The position numbers and the translations under genes are program-made. This document shows, one piece after another, positions 27,208 through 41,695 of a stretch of DNA of 64,000 nt. Below the pieces are notes generated by a model that was not told the origin of the DNA, searched no databases, and saw only the letters and a program-made list of their open reading frames with translations. Source of the DNA: Siphlonurus alternatus (Eukaryota; Arthropoda; Insecta; Ephemeroptera; Siphlonuridae); contig OX463778.1 in assembly GCA_949825025.1 (NCBI GenBank), forward strand, positions 35,170,616 through 35,234,615. The letters are read 5' to 3'. Numbering within the stretch: the stretch's first letter is position 1; every line of letters begins with the position of its first letter.

Positions 27208-27236
27208 CTGCTAATTACGGTGATATTTGCCACCAT
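27208..27236 (-). CDS. Candidate start exon of a minus-strand gene
   Basis: An ATG at 27234-27236 opens MVANITVIS and reaches a donor (TTAGCAG|gtaaatt) in phase 2. Just upstream on this strand (27240-27325) the DNA turns GC-rich and contains a GACGTCA (CRE-like) and a TTGGCGCG (E2F-like) motif, as expected of a promoter or leader. The next candidate exon (25247-25298) fits in phase. On the plus strand a 97-codon frame (27043-27336) with one hydrophobic segment covers the same DNA and is an alternative. Confidence 0.3.
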
Positions 27237-27336
27237 ACGACACCACTCACTTGCTTCTTCTCTCGCACTTGTGCCTGCACTTCCTCTGACGTCATTGGAG
27301 CTGGCAAAGCTGGCGCAACGCGCGCCAAATTGTTGA

Positions 27337-28303
27337 ATAATTTTTAAAAGTCTTATTTTTATAAAACAAATGTTTGCTCTAGCTGATCGAATGGAGAAAA
27401 AATACTATATGGAGCATAATAGCAAATTTACTCAAATTTATTCCACTTCTCTGAAAACAAAGTATGAGCTGATAGGACAATGGATAATGACTATAATGAG
27501 TAAATGACATCAGCTAAATAACATACCTAAAAACATGACCTTGAGTCGCCTTGAGTAAAAAAATATCAATTTGATGTTATGGAATCGAATTTTGCAAAAT
27601 AATACAAAAATGAACGGGCAAATATAATAAGATACTGGTGATTGTAAGGTGAAATATAATAAGAATTTTACGTCAAATTAGGAAATGAGTAACAAGAATA
27701 ATGGTCATAAAATTTGATGCAAGTTTTTACTAATAAAAAGTGTAAAATTTTAAAATAAAGCGATGGCTGCCATCTAGTGACTGCATATAACAACAGCACG
27801 GGTAGCATGTTAGAGCGCTACATTTGAAGCATAAAAAAGATGAGCAGAGAACAAAGTTCCTCTTGAGCAGAGAAACAAAGGAACTTTAATTGGCAGAGAA
27901 AGATTAATTTTTAATGCAGATGAATGAACCCGAGATACATGATCAGCATCATGTAAAAACTCTCGAATAATCGATTGTGTGTATACGAGCACATTTGAGC
28001 TGTATTATGTAAAATTATAATATATATTTAAAAAAAAAAAAACATGATTTAATTAATTCTTCATTCCAAATTTAATATGTCCCCATAACATTCAGAGCTA
28101 GACTGCATGTTTACTAATTAAATTAACTCCTGTCACTTTTTGATTGCACTGGTTGAAAATAAATTGTTGAGCTAGTGTGAAAATTTCACACTATATTAGG
28201 TACTTGAGATGACCTATAATTTATATGGGCCTACATTTTTAATTGTTAAAATTTAGGTTCACAATTTAAAATGAAAATTGCTCAATACAACCCTAAATGA
28301 AAA
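27337..28303. other. AT-rich DNA, nothing recognised
   Basis: No open frame, repeat or splice pair worth reporting is seen. Confidence 0.5.
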
Positions 28304-28307
28304 TTAA

Positions 28308-28658
28308 GGGTAAGGTAACGCCACCAATGTTAAAAAAAATCCCTCTCACAAAAATTCTGAAAAAAATTTAAAATGTTCTCCTCTATATATATACCCCCTA
28401 TCAGTAGCTAAAATATCAGGTATACAAATACGATCTAGTTTTTGAGTTATAAATTTTTAAAGTTGACTACTTTAACATGGAGAAATGAAACTCCCATGTT
28501 AAATTGGTCAACTTTAAAAATTCATAACTCAAAAACTAGATCGTATTTGTATACCTGATATTTTAGCTACTGATAGAGGGTGTAGAGGAGAACATTTTAA
28601 ATTTTTTTCAGAATTTTTGTGAGGGATTTTTTTTAACATTGGTGGCGTTACCTTACCC
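28308..28658. mobile_element. TTAA-flanked near-complete foldback element (piggyBac-like target site)
   Basis: The element is almost entirely an inverted repeat: ends GGGTAAGGTAACGCCACC and its complement continue as arms of about 160 bp to a centre near 28475. It is flanked by TTAA on both sides (28304-28307 and 28659-28662), the target duplication of piggyBac-type transposons. The tip starts GGG, not the CCC-type start usual in piggyBac, so the assignment is tentative. There is no coding capacity. Confidence 0.6.
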
Positions 28659-29184
28659 TTAAACCAAAAATGTTTCTCTTTGCCCTAAAAACATTTTTCT
28701 TCCTTATTTTTTAATTTAAGGTTTCAAATTTGGAATTTGAGAATTAGGGGAAAAAACCTTCACCCTTACCATCATTTAACTGATTATAAATGTATACTCG
28801 GTATGAAAATATACAGCAGGTTTATTACATATAATATATTATGAACATAAAATAAACTATTGCAAATAAAAATTATATTGCAACATATAGAGTTGATTTC
28901 CTTTTTCCTATCTATCATTTGAAAAGTATACAGAATAACCTGTTATCCAGTTAATTAACAGCAATCGTTTACTAGTAACATTTCGCTCCTCCGGAATATT
29001 GAGCTATCTGCCTACCAAGACTTTGTTGCAAAAAAAGTTACCTACTATTTCAGGTAAGAACAAAACTGAGCTTTATTTTACACTGATTTAAAGCTCTTAA
29101 TTGTGCTCACCTCAAATAGCAGATAGCTCATTATTACAACAAAACCATGACCATTATTCCGGATGAGGGACAATATTGTCATCG

Positions 29185-29318
29185 TAGTCTAGTTTGCCAA
29201 TCTCAACTTGGTGAAATCTGTAAAGATCAACGATGAAACTTTTAAGTTCCTGAAAAATGAATAGAGATCGACAATCGATGCAAATTCCACCAAGTTGAGA
29301 TCCGCAAACTAGATGCTA
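29185..29318. repeat. Imperfect inverted repeat downstream of polyubiquitin
   Basis: TAGTCTAGTTTGCCAATCTC pairs imperfectly with GAGATCCGCAAACTAGATGC, and both arms contain CAACTTGGTG or its complement. The spacer is about 70 bases. An outer pair containing GAGCTATCTGC occurs at about 29003 and 29120. It is probably a decayed MITE. Confidence 0.4.
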
Positions 29319-29441
29319 TCACAACAATATGGAAATTAGTTTTTCTCCTCTGGATATTTCTTTGTGACGTCTACAACATCTAAAGTGAAGGTGTAAAATA
29401 ATGAGAACACAAAGGATTATTATTATTATTACTTTTAAATT

Positions 29442-29447
29442 TTTATT
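29442..29447 (-). terminator. Polyadenylation signal of the polyubiquitin gene
   Basis: AATAAA on the minus strand lies about 205 nt after the polyubiquitin stop codon. It is the first such hexamer on that strand that I noticed, giving a plausible 3' UTR of a little over 200 nt. Confidence 0.45.
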
Positions 29448-29653
29448 TAAACCAAAATCATTACATGAAATTTTAATAATTCATTTCCAAAATGCAAACT
29501 TTTTACGTATGGTTTAATTGAAGGATATTAAAAGATTTGACTATTTCATTAGTATATCACAGAAAAAATAATGAGACCGTAAAAAATGGAAATCTTAGCA
29601 GTTTGTCTTACAGATTCTGCTTGAAGAGCAACTCGAGCATTACACAAAAATTA

Positions 29654-32425
<2,772 letters not shown>

Positions 32426-33146
32426 TTAATAAAAATGAAGAGATGACAAAATTCATACTTTCGTACATATGACAGTCGCTAGAAATTGTGTACTTATCCT
32501 TTGCTTTTATCAGCATCAGTTTTTTTTTTAACTCAAACTAGTTTATTTTTATTCTTGCAGCTATAAAAATACACAAAGTTAATTACGTTTTAAAATTAAA
32601 CTTCATCTATGTAATTGGGCCTAAAGTGTTTCATAATTATATATTAATATTTGCCAAGAAGTTCACATGTTTCCCCCCTCGCCCCTGCATTACACACCTA
32701 ATTTCCTTATTGAGTTCCGATTTTAAACATTGGCTTCATTTGACTACCAGTTTGGTCATCAATATTTCAATGTATAGATTTAAAAAATAAATAAATAAAT
32801 ATATAAATCAATAAAAATGGGACATTCAAAAAAATAGAGGCCTGAACGAAGTCATTTTCAAAATCAACTAGAATGGAGGTAAATTTAACTTCATTATAAT
32901 TATTGTTCCCTCAGTCACAACTTGGCAAATTCTGGGATGAATTGTTTAACCATCGCCCTATGGTGTTGGAAGGAACACTCAAAATTCTAAGCAGCATCAG
33001 GTCAGTCCCACGAAAAGCCAGGAAGTGTTAGTCAGGAATGCTAGCTGTAAGAAGGGAAAAAGCTGCTGCCTCCAAGTGACGGCCGAAAGGGAAAGAAATT
33101 TAGAATGGGAGACCAAGGAAAGCAGTTTTTTAAATGGGGAAACATA

Positions 33147-33428
33147 GAGTGCGTTTGAATTCACGGGCCAGCCCGGGCTGGCCTGGGCTGAAGCGTTTTT
33201 TGTCGTCAAGTGGGGCCAGCCCGGCGGCCATTTTTCCTCCTCTCATGACGTCACTTCCTGGCTGGCTCAGGCTGACGCGGGCGGACTCTACAGTGCGCCT
33301 GAGACCTAGCGGACAGACTGGGAACTAATTATGACGACATTATGACGTTTCATACCAGGCGACCAAGGTCACCGCCATTTTACCCAGCCCGGGCCAGCCC
33401 GGGCTGGCCCGTGAATTCGAACGCACTC
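33147..33428. mobile_element. MITE with GC-rich 35-bp terminal inverted repeats and ATA target duplication
   Basis: The ends GAGTGCGTTTGAATTCACGG and the complement differ at one base over 35 bp, and both run into repeated CCAGCCCGGGC palindromes. The element is flanked by ATA on both sides (33144-33146 and 33429-33431), a 3-bp duplication. The interior carries GACGTCA. No coding capacity is seen. The superfamily is unclear (a 3-bp duplication is typical of Harbinger, but those favour TAA/TTA). Confidence 0.65.
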
Positions 33429-35091
33429 ATAAATAACTTGGGCCTAATATATCATATGTATTATCTAATATAATTATTTATTTATTTATTCGTCTTACAT
33501 GGCGAGGGTAAGGCATTAATGCCTTTTCTTACCCCTGACCAATTGATTACATTAATATTACATATTTTGTTTGAACAACTTACAGACTATGATTTATATA
33601 CTAAGAATTTATGATAAGCAATAATGATTATTAAGCTCAAATATAGAACATTTAGAACATTACTAGTCCAAATTATGTGATTTTATTAGACTTTCTCCCC
33701 CCCCCCCCCCCTTCCTTTCTTAATGGACAGACTAAATTTAAAAGTATTTTGATGGCTTTCAGTGTTATTGATTTTCAGTTCATTGGTTGAAACTTTATAA
33801 ACTTTAAATTTGGGCAGATAAAACTTGGACCCAGAATAAAATCAGTCATATTGAGCTTTCCTTTGTGGTCGCATGGAGGCAGCAGCTCTGTTCCTTTCTT
33901 ACTTCTAGCCTCCCTGATTAAAGTCTAATTTCACTACTTGATCAACACCCTAAAACAGGGTTATGTAAAAAAAGAAAAGAAAAAGTTCATTGCCTCCAGG
34001 GATTAACTTTTTTTTCTTCAACAGAATTATTATATTATTATTTTTTTTTATAAGGATTGAGAGTTCCCTGCAATCCAGGGCTTCCCATGAACTAACAATG
34101 CTTCCTAGCATTTACGTAGTTGTGACGGAAAAAGTGTCAAAATTAATGAACGGAAGACGTCATCAATTATTCTACCAACGTGGACCACTGCCGTTTTTTA
34201 GCTACGTACCAAACAACAAAACAACAAATCGTTATTAGCAACAATGTATTTTGAATTAGTGCAGAGTAGGTCAGTTGACGCTACTTCCTCTGTCATAAGG
34301 CTTGTTTATTCTAGATTAGTTGAATGCAAACATTAAAAATTCATTGACCAGTTATGCACACTCTACAACTTGGTTCAGTTGAAATAAAATAGAAATTAGT
34401 ATGCAGTATGATACTGTAGTTATTGTATTAGATGCATGGTTTCAATGTTATATTTTATATAATTTTGTATTTTATGTTTCTGCTCAAGAAACATTTGTAT
34501 TATTATTATTATTATCATAAATAATAATTAATGCAAATCACAAAAATGTTGTCCATTGACCTAAAATGTTGTATATATATTATACATACTGTAAAATATC
34601 AGATGAGCCGCCAGTCTACTTTGAGACTATTGAAGGGAAGGTAACACGGATCAACTCATCGATTTAGTCCCATTTGATTAACAGTGAATGTTAAAATGAT
34701 GAACATGTAAACCTTAGGAGACATACAAAAATTCTAAAAAAATTGAGACAGAATTCAGTACCCAAGAGCCACAGAAAAAAAAAAAAAAAAAAATCAAAAA
34801 TAATTATTCGAGGCATTCGAGCCATTATTTGTTTTTTTCATTAATTTTTTATTTTTTTTTTCACATGGCCAATTCCTCATGAAGAGACAAACTAAAGAAT
34901 GAATTAAAAAAATTGGTTCAAATAATTCCTTTGGATATTTTTCTGTGGCATATTCATTATATAATACATATAGCTAGGCACTATAATTCTGTCTCTCAAT
35001 ATTTTTTCAGAATTTTTGTTTGTCTGCTTAGGTTATTACGACAGAATTTTTTTCCAGTTCCTCGAATATTTCGCACTTTGTTTTTCGCACC

Positions 35092-35293
35092 CAGGGCTAA
35101 TCCTCTATTGGAAGGGGGTATGGTCACTCCCTTCCGGCTTATGGAGACCGAATTCTGGATTCTGATTGGCTTAGAAGTAACCCTTTTTGCTGAAACACTT
35201 TCCTATTGGTTAAAAAGGGGTTATTTGCTTGTTTAAAATTTTCTTGTAACGGTCGGGAGTGACTTTATCTGGTTCAATAGAGGATTAACCCTG
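35092..35293. mobile_element. MITE with CAGGGCTAATCCTCTATTG inverted repeats
   Basis: The left tip CAGGGCTAATCCTCTATTG pairs with CAATAGAGGATTAACCCTG at the right, followed by inner GGTCACTCCC and GGGAGTGACT. It lies 18 bp from the next element, whose tips are related (CAGGGTTAT, CAGGGCTAT), so the two belong to one group. No matching 8-bp duplication was found for this copy. Confidence 0.55.
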
Positions 35294-35311
35294 TAGAGCA
35301 TTAGCCCTGTG

Positions 35312-35768
35312 CAGGGTTATACTTATAAGAATCGGGTATACGCGCTCCGTTCTGGTATATGAGACTACTTTCCTAATTTCTGATTGGCCACAGAGAGTTT
35401 GTTGATTTTTTCGCGGCTCTTTATTGGTTGCTAAGCAACATGATGAACCAATCACAGGCCAGAAAAAAGTCCACTTTTCGAATGGGCATTTAAGTCCATT
35501 AAATGGAACTGACCAATCAAAAGACAGGAAGTTTTCAACCTCAAAAAGTAGGTGTTATCGTTAAGTGGTCGACTTCAACGATTCAAAAATCGTAATTTTC
35601 AGCACAAATTACCCCCACACAGTCTCATCTTCCACCATAATTCCTCAGGAGCTCTGGAAATTGGCACCAAAGTTGGTGGAATTCCCATAAGGTTACCAGG
35701 AGGCGTGGCCTAAAAGGTCCACTTTTCTCGAACTGCGTATACCCCCATCCCAATAGAGCATAGCCCTG
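35312..35768. mobile_element. hAT-type MITE with exact 8-bp target duplication GCCCTGTG
   Basis: The tips CAGGGTTATACTTATAAG and CTTAT-like complement (…AATAGAGCATAGCCCTG) and the inner GGGTATACGC are inverted repeats. GCCCTGTG is duplicated exactly at 35304-35311 and 35769-35776, the 8-bp size made by hAT transposases. The interior contains several ATTGG/CCAAT boxes, which could affect nearby transcription. No transposase is present. Confidence 0.75.
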
Positions 35769-36751
35769 GCCCTGTGCGCCCCCTGTTTCGCGCGAAATTT
35801 TGTATTTCTCTTACCATCGCTAATTATGTCGCTAACTATCAGAAAATGTTATTTCTCTCATGAAACGTTCAGAATTCAAATGAAGTGCATATAGGAGCCT
35901 AGAAAAAGAACTTTATAGGTCTGTATTGCTAAAAATTTTCGGTCTTCAGTCTAAACCATCACATAAAATTTTAATCATAGAAAGTAAAATCACCTAATGA
36001 ACCCTCCACCCAAATATTAGTCTCAAACATGGAGCATTATTATGTAGATGAAAATATAATAAAATTACTCCTTGCCGTCAACATAATATGCATAATTTCC
36101 AACAGAGTATGTATGCATAGGATGACGGCCTATGCACTCAGAACAGAACTCAAGCAAGAGTAGTGTCGTCAGTCAGGAGTTCCTGTGGCTGTAAGTGTGT
36201 GGTGTGTGCACTACTACCATGACTACTACAATGGTGTGTGCAAGTCTTGGTTTGTCATGAAAGGCGGCCATTTTGTTGCACCACTTTCGACAGAAAATGC
36301 AACGTTACTCACGTTTATACTGCAAAATTTTTGTAATCACATTGTTAAATTAAAATTACTCGAAATTTTATTCAAATATCAGTAGCAAAGACTAGTAGTT
36401 TTACAAAGATTTATTGAGAAGATCCCCTGTAGATTGCTTTGTCTTTTGTTCTGATTACAGTACATACATCAGTTTTGTCTCAATTTTATAGATTTACAAA
36501 CGTTTTCCTTTAATTTGTATGTTATAGCCAATATTAACTTCAATATAATGAAAATAACACATACGAAAACTCATGACAACATGCTGATATAAAACAATGA
36601 CAGTGACAGTTAAAAATTGAACATTCCGAAAGCACACTCCATGGCTCGAATCTCCATATTCTCCATTGCCAAACTGCCAAAGTTTCCAAATCTTTTAGCC
36701 TGTTAAAAATTACCTTTTATTATTTTCTCTACAACAATAATATCAGCTTAC

Positions 36752-36856
36752 CTCAGGTGCTATAGACCGCTGTATAATAGTAATACTCTTGAAATGCTCT
36801 CTTCTAAATTCAAACAATAATCTGCTCTGCTGTGCGACTGCTACTGACCTTTATAA
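36752..36856 (-). promoter_or_regulatory. Candidate polyubiquitin promoter and non-coding first exon
   Basis: On the minus strand TTATAAAGG (36848-36856) is followed about 30 nt later by a CACAGCAG stretch that could be the start site. A leader of about 75 nt then reaches a near-consensus donor (CCTGAG|gtaagc) at 36751. This layout fits a TATA promoter with a non-coding first exon spliced to the polyubiquitin ATG exon. A TCAGT initiator-like motif lies between them. Assignment to polyubiquitin rests on order and orientation only. Confidence 0.35.
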
Positions 36857-37427
36857 CACTTCGGCTCAAAATGACGTAGGTCGTAGGTTTGACGTTTTGC
36901 GCAGATTACGTTCAAAGCACTCTGCGCATGAGAGTTGTTATTGTTTGATTGGTTAGTTTTGATCACGTGACAAATAAGCGGTACAAAACTAACAAAACTC
37001 AAACCACTGATTTGAAGGTCATTAATTTATTTTTCTTGTTGCTAAGAGGAAAAGTCTTACTCGCATTAATTAATTAAATAATTTAATATTATAATTATGC
37101 ATACGTCATTAGGTTATTTTGAGACAATAGTATTAAAAAAAGACATTAATAATTAATAGTAATAAATGTAATAATACCACCATAGGACGTCATATATTTA
37201 TAAATATTTTTTTTAATGATTATAATATATAATACGGAATGACCAATATATTGACAATATATATAATATATAATATATGCTCTAAATTAATTAATTGTCT
37301 CAAAGGAGCATATAATATGATATAATATAGAATAATTTTATACATTAATTCTAGTTACGTTGTTAATTTCGATTGTTTTATTTATGCAAAAATCATATGT
37401 CACCACGTTATCCTATATAAATATATA
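36857..37427. other. Non-coding DNA, nothing recognised
   Basis: This holds the upstream flank of the candidate promoter, including GACGTAGG-like and CACGTG-like motifs, then AT-rich sequence. Confidence 0.4.
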
Positions 37428-37601
37428 GTCGAAAAGTAAGAGTGCTAAGTGATAATTTGAGCAGTAGTCAAGTAGTTGACTACTTGTTTTTAAGTAGTCA
37501 ACTACTTGTTTTAAGTAGTTGACTACTTAGAAACAAGTAGTCAACTACTTGACTACTGCTCAAATTATCACTTAATTATATATAGCACTTTATTTTTCGA
37601 C
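37428..37601. mobile_element. TA-flanked palindromic MITE built from GTAGTTGACTAC repeats
   Basis: The ends GTCGAAAA and TTTTCGAC are flanked by TA on both sides. The arms (TGATAATTTGAGCAGTAGTC and complement) lead into a core of four alternating copies of AGTAGTTGACTACT or its complement. The whole 174-bp unit can fold on itself. Confidence 0.6.
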
Positions 37602-37628
37602 TACAAGTATAATATCGTACCTACGCAC

Positions 37629-37688
37629 AGCTAGTACATATTATATGTATAATATATATATATATTATACATATAATATGTACTAGCT
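37629..37688. repeat. Perfect 60-bp palindrome
   Basis: AGCTAGTACATATTATATGT at the left is matched exactly by its complement at the right around a (TA)n centre, with no spacer. It starts 28 bp after the preceding MITE. It may be a tiny foldback element or a microsatellite-born palindrome. Confidence 0.7.
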
Positions 37689-38068
37689 ATACTTTATTAT
37701 ACTTTATTTATTATTATTATTATAGTCATGCAGACTTTTACAAAAGATCATAAAAAACAAATAATATTATTATATTATAGCCTTTCACTGAAAATAAAAA
37801 AACTTCCATCTCTGCCTGCTACAATACTAATCAACATAATATATAATTTATATAATTACCAGTTATATAAAATTAACACTCTTATAACAGTTAATATACA
37901 ACTTAATTACATAAAAATAATTAAAAAAAATATATATAATCATATTATATATAATACTGTCAACATTAAATTTAATATATAATTATGTACCAATTAAAAT
38001 AGTGAATTCAAAAATGCAAGTAATATCTATAATATAACAATATAATATAACAGGGAAATGGTATTCCC

Positions 38069-38070
<2 letters not shown>

Positions 38071-38142
<72 letters not shown>

Positions 38143-38208
38143 TATATATATATGTGTGTGTGTGTATATATATATATGTATGTATATATGTATATATATA
38201 TATATATA
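38071..38208. repeat. (TA)n microsatellite with a (TG)n core
   Basis: About 65 bases of TA are followed by a TGTGTGTG block and more TA with TATG variants. The open frames through it are repeat artefacts. Confidence 0.9.
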
Positions 38209-38468
38209 GTGTTCAGTGCATGCTGTACATGCAATATACGTAATACTGTAATGCATGCTTAATAACTTAATTAAAATATTATGTATATATGTTACCAAGA
38301 TTTTAGTTTTATAAATTTATAATATTTTTTTTACGTGTATAATTATATTTTAACTAACATTTTGTTTGTATGAACTATTTTATTCTTTATATAATCGGAT
38401 CACCTAATCCTAATCTGAAGTCTGTTTTTTTTAATAAGTAACATATAATAAATAAGTAAGTAATTAAG

Positions 38469-38515
<47 letters not shown>

Positions 38516-38517
38516 AT
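38469..38517. repeat. (AAAT)n microsatellite
   Basis: About twelve tandem AAAT units, followed by a short (TA)n tract near 38535-38555. Confidence 0.85.
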
Positions 38518-38955
38518 ATAAATAAATAATATAATATATATATATATATATATATTATAGTAAAAAAACATATTTATCATTTCATCACAGACATCGCAGT
38601 TCCGCTGCATGTATAAAAATATTATGTATTTTCTCTCTCACAATTAACATATAATATAATAATAAATAAAATCTATTATAAATTATAAACAAAAAGCGAT
38701 CGAACGTAAAATCAATAAATTATTATTATTATTTCGTGGTATGATCGAGCTTGTGCAGCACGGAGGTATATATTATATTGATCGATCACGACGAACATGC
38801 ACCAAAATGAGGTTCATTTATTTATTAATTACACGTATAATATACTGCTATAATAATATTGTACTTCTCGCGGGATCGCGGGACAAGTACCCCTTGCTCA
38901 TTTTTACTTAATTTTATACTATATACCTCTGCTTAGTGCTACAATTAAAAATATA

Positions 38956-39098
38956 AAGGGGCATTCACAAAGTCTTAAGGCCACATTTAAGGCTCGATAA
39001 TTTAAAGCTTGATTTTAGACGTGTTTTTTAGACCCAAAATTTCTGGTCTTAAATTATTGAGCCTTAAATGTGGCCTTAAGGCTTTGTGAATGCCCCTT
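38956..39098. mobile_element. MITE with AAGGGGCATTCACAAAG inverted repeats
   Basis: The inverted ends AAGGGGCATTCACAAAG and complement are followed by CTTAAGGCCACATTTAAGGC on both arms, with ATA on each side. A relative with the same left tip is at 41557, and another with GGGGAATTCACAAA lies at 62228 in a DHX34 intron. There is no coding capacity. Confidence 0.65.
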
Positions 39099-39241
39099 AT
39101 AGCTTCTTATCCTGTTGTGACTAGTCTGACTATAACAATAAAATTAAATTTGCAGTAGCACACTATAGGTAATAATAGGTATTATCACTATATTTATATT
39201 ATAACTATATGGAATACAGATCGAGGCTTTAATACTATATT

Positions 39242-39425
39242 CAGGCGCGGATCCAAGGGGGGGGGGGCGATGGGGGCGATCGCCCCCCCCCCCCCCTTAA
39301 AAGGTCCCAAAATACATTGAAGGTGTTACCACCCCCCCACCTATCGCCCCCCTCCCACTCTAAAATTTAACATTGCGGGATAGGGCACTGACCCTCCCTA
39401 GAGCCGCGAGCTGAATCCGCCCCTG
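39242..39425. mobile_element. hAT-type MITE, CAGGCGCGGATCC family
   Basis: The tip CAGGCGCGGATCCAAG pairs imperfectly with CTGAATCCGCCCCTG at the right. Flanks ACTATATT and ACTATATA are an 8-bp duplication with one mismatch. The interior is dominated by G and C homopolymers. Same family as 40574-40741 and 42082-42245. Confidence 0.65.
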
Positions 39426-40221
39426 ACTATATATTAATATAATAATAGTACACTGTCGTTGTGTTCAATAAATTATTTATTTATTTATAATAATAGTACA
39501 TATAATTACTTCCCTGCAACTACGATGTTTAGTTTAAACGATGTGTACGTGTGAAGCACGCGGTGTTTGCTTGGCAAAGTGACAGCTAAAGATTGTTCAC
39601 CTTGCGTAGAGACAAGTGATTTAAAAAAACAAACATCATATTTACGTATCAGTGCTGATAATGTGCGGATGTGCGTTCTTGGCTTGGAAAATAAATGAGG
39701 GGGAAATGTGAATTTCTAAACTCATTAAATCTAAAGCAATTTCCTTTTAAATTTTAATTTTGGAAATAAACTCAATCGATATAATTGTACAAAAATAGAA
39801 AAAATATGAATTTTTTAATTAATTGTGTTTTTTTGAAGCTATTAATAAAATATACCATTATTTTATAGATTTGATTTTTGCGTAAGGTTTAATCTCATGC
39901 AGCAGATCTCAGGATTGGCCCTTTTGAATATGTAATAAGACTTGTACGTACAGTATAAATAATATATTATAATATAATTATATTAATTATATACTTCTAA
40001 TTATAATTCCTGAAGCATTTTACTTTAAAATATATAATTTAATTTTTTTGCAACATTAACTATAATTAATTTGTATCTATACTATACATATATACATATA
40101 TATAATATTATGTATAATTTTGAAGCTGAAATGGATTTTGTAACGAAGTACTTTAATTAAAATTATACTATCGTTTAAAGTAGTGTCTATAATACTACAA
40201 AAAAAAAACACAACCAAGAAA
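39426..40221. other. AT-rich DNA, nothing recognised
   Basis: Short AT-rich frames and no repeat with clear ends. Confidence 0.5.
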
Positions 40222-40478
40222 TGAGTTAGTATTTTCTAAAAATAGATCTATAGTGCTCCTACATATATATGGAACCGAAATTAAAAAAATTCTATCTCAC
40301 ATCATAGGCTCTCCAGAAAAAAAAAAAAAAATCCAAAGTCAGAGAAATCACGTCATTTAACATGGCGCCTTACCTAAAAAAGACCCTCAAATATATCGAA
40401 AAAATACACCGTTTTTTTAATTTCGGTTCCATATAATATGGAGGATCGCTTGAACTATTCTTAGAAAATACTAACTCA
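40222..40478. mobile_element. MITE with TGAGTTAGTATTTTCTAA inverted repeats
   Basis: The outer ends TGAGTTAGTATTTTCTAA and TTAGAAAATACTAACTCA pair, as do inner blocks ATATGGAACCGAAATTAAAA and complement. The centre includes CACGTCA. No coding capacity and no clear target duplication. Confidence 0.6.
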
Positions 40479-40573
40479 CAGTCATCAGTTTTTGTTTTTT
40501 TGCAGACCCTTTACTTTAATTATTATAATTAGCACAAACATGCATGTTGGATGTATAATATGTATATTATATA

Positions 40574-40741
40574 CAGGCGCGGATCCAGAAAAAAAAAATC
40601 GGGGGGGGGGGGGGCTGCATGCATAAGGCCAATGTTAAAAAAATTTGGAGTGGGGGAAATGCCTATATTGTCCATGTTAAATCCAAAATTTGGGGGAGGG
40701 TTCAGCCCCCCCAGCCCTCCCCCCCCCTTGATCCGTGCCTG
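40574..40741. mobile_element. hAT-type MITE, CAGGCGCGGATCC family, exact 8-bp duplication
   Basis: The tips CAGGCGCGGATCCAG and TTGATCCGTGCCTG pair, and the flanking 8 bases ATTATATA are repeated exactly at 40566-40573 and 40742-40749. The interior has G10 and C9 runs that could also pair. Confidence 0.75.
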
Positions 40742-40749
40742 ATTATATA

Positions 40750-41556
40750 AAAGCACTTGATCCTTTATTTATTACAACCTCATTTATTGCTGCAGTTCGA
40801 AAGTCTAGCTGTAGTTCGATCGCGCGGGCACAACATTTTAGGCAATGTAAAATGCTGAGATCTGAGAACTCTGGGATTTAACCGCATGCGAGCTATGTGT
40901 ATGTGTGTGTGTGTGAGTGAGAATTTCCTCGTAAATAGATTTGGCAGGGAAACAGCACGGCGAACCGATCGCTGAGCTGCCATGGCCGCGCGTTTACTTT
41001 TGTGCAGATCGACCACGGGACAGTACGATGGAGTATTAAAAAAAAAAAATGTGCGTGACTGCCACGACTGAGAAAATAATAATTGAAAATTATTTTATAT
41101 ATTATGTGGTTTACGTGCTATATGCAAATAAGTACATGCAAAAGTTTGGTATAATAGATATTTATTAATTTCGATTTGCATTGCGCCCAATTTTTAGGGA
41201 AATAAAAACTTTTTTTTTTTTTTTTTTTACCAAATACAAAAGAAAATAATATTATAGGAAGGTACTCTCAAAATAAGTATTTACAAAGATCTAAAAAAAC
41301 AAAGAAATATTTAGAACCAGATTTAGTACTCGTTTTATTATAATTTGCAATATTTGCATGGTACTGCTGAAATTTTATATTCAAATAATATTTAATAATT
41401 ATCAGGCGAGGGTAATGTACTGTACGTCGAGTTACTCGATCGAGTTATATAATTATTTCGCACATAAATTCTGTATTAAATGTGTATATGATTCCAGTGG
41501 GTGACGACAGTGTTGATAAAAAATTAAAATAATGTTAGTAATTAATTAAACATAAT
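40750..41556. other. Non-coding DNA with one doubtful small frame
   Basis: A minus-strand frame at 40780-41016 begins with a basic N-terminus but runs into a CACACA-derived stretch. I do not support it as a gene. The rest is AT-rich. Confidence 0.4.
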
Positions 41557-41695
41557 AAGGGGGCATTCACAAAGCGATAAGACCAAATTTAGAACTCAAT
41601 ATTTTAAAGCCAGAAAATTGTGCATATTTGCTGATAGAAAATCAAGCCTAAAATCAAGCCTTAAAATATTGAGCTCTAAATCCAGCCTTAAATTA
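41557..41695. mobile_element. Degenerate copy of the GGGGCATTCACAAAG MITE family
   Basis: The left tip AAGGGGGCATTCACAAAG matches the 38956 element and the inner arms (ACTCAATATTTTAA and complement) pair, but the right tip is missing or eroded. Confidence 0.5.

Noticed and set aside
37428..37601. CRISPR-like array of GTAGTTGACTAC repeats
   Set aside because: The repeats alternate in orientation without unique spacers and form a palindromic MITE in a eukaryotic genome.
37983..38243. Ile-Tyr repeat frames on both strands
   Set aside because: They are the translation of a (TA)n microsatellite.
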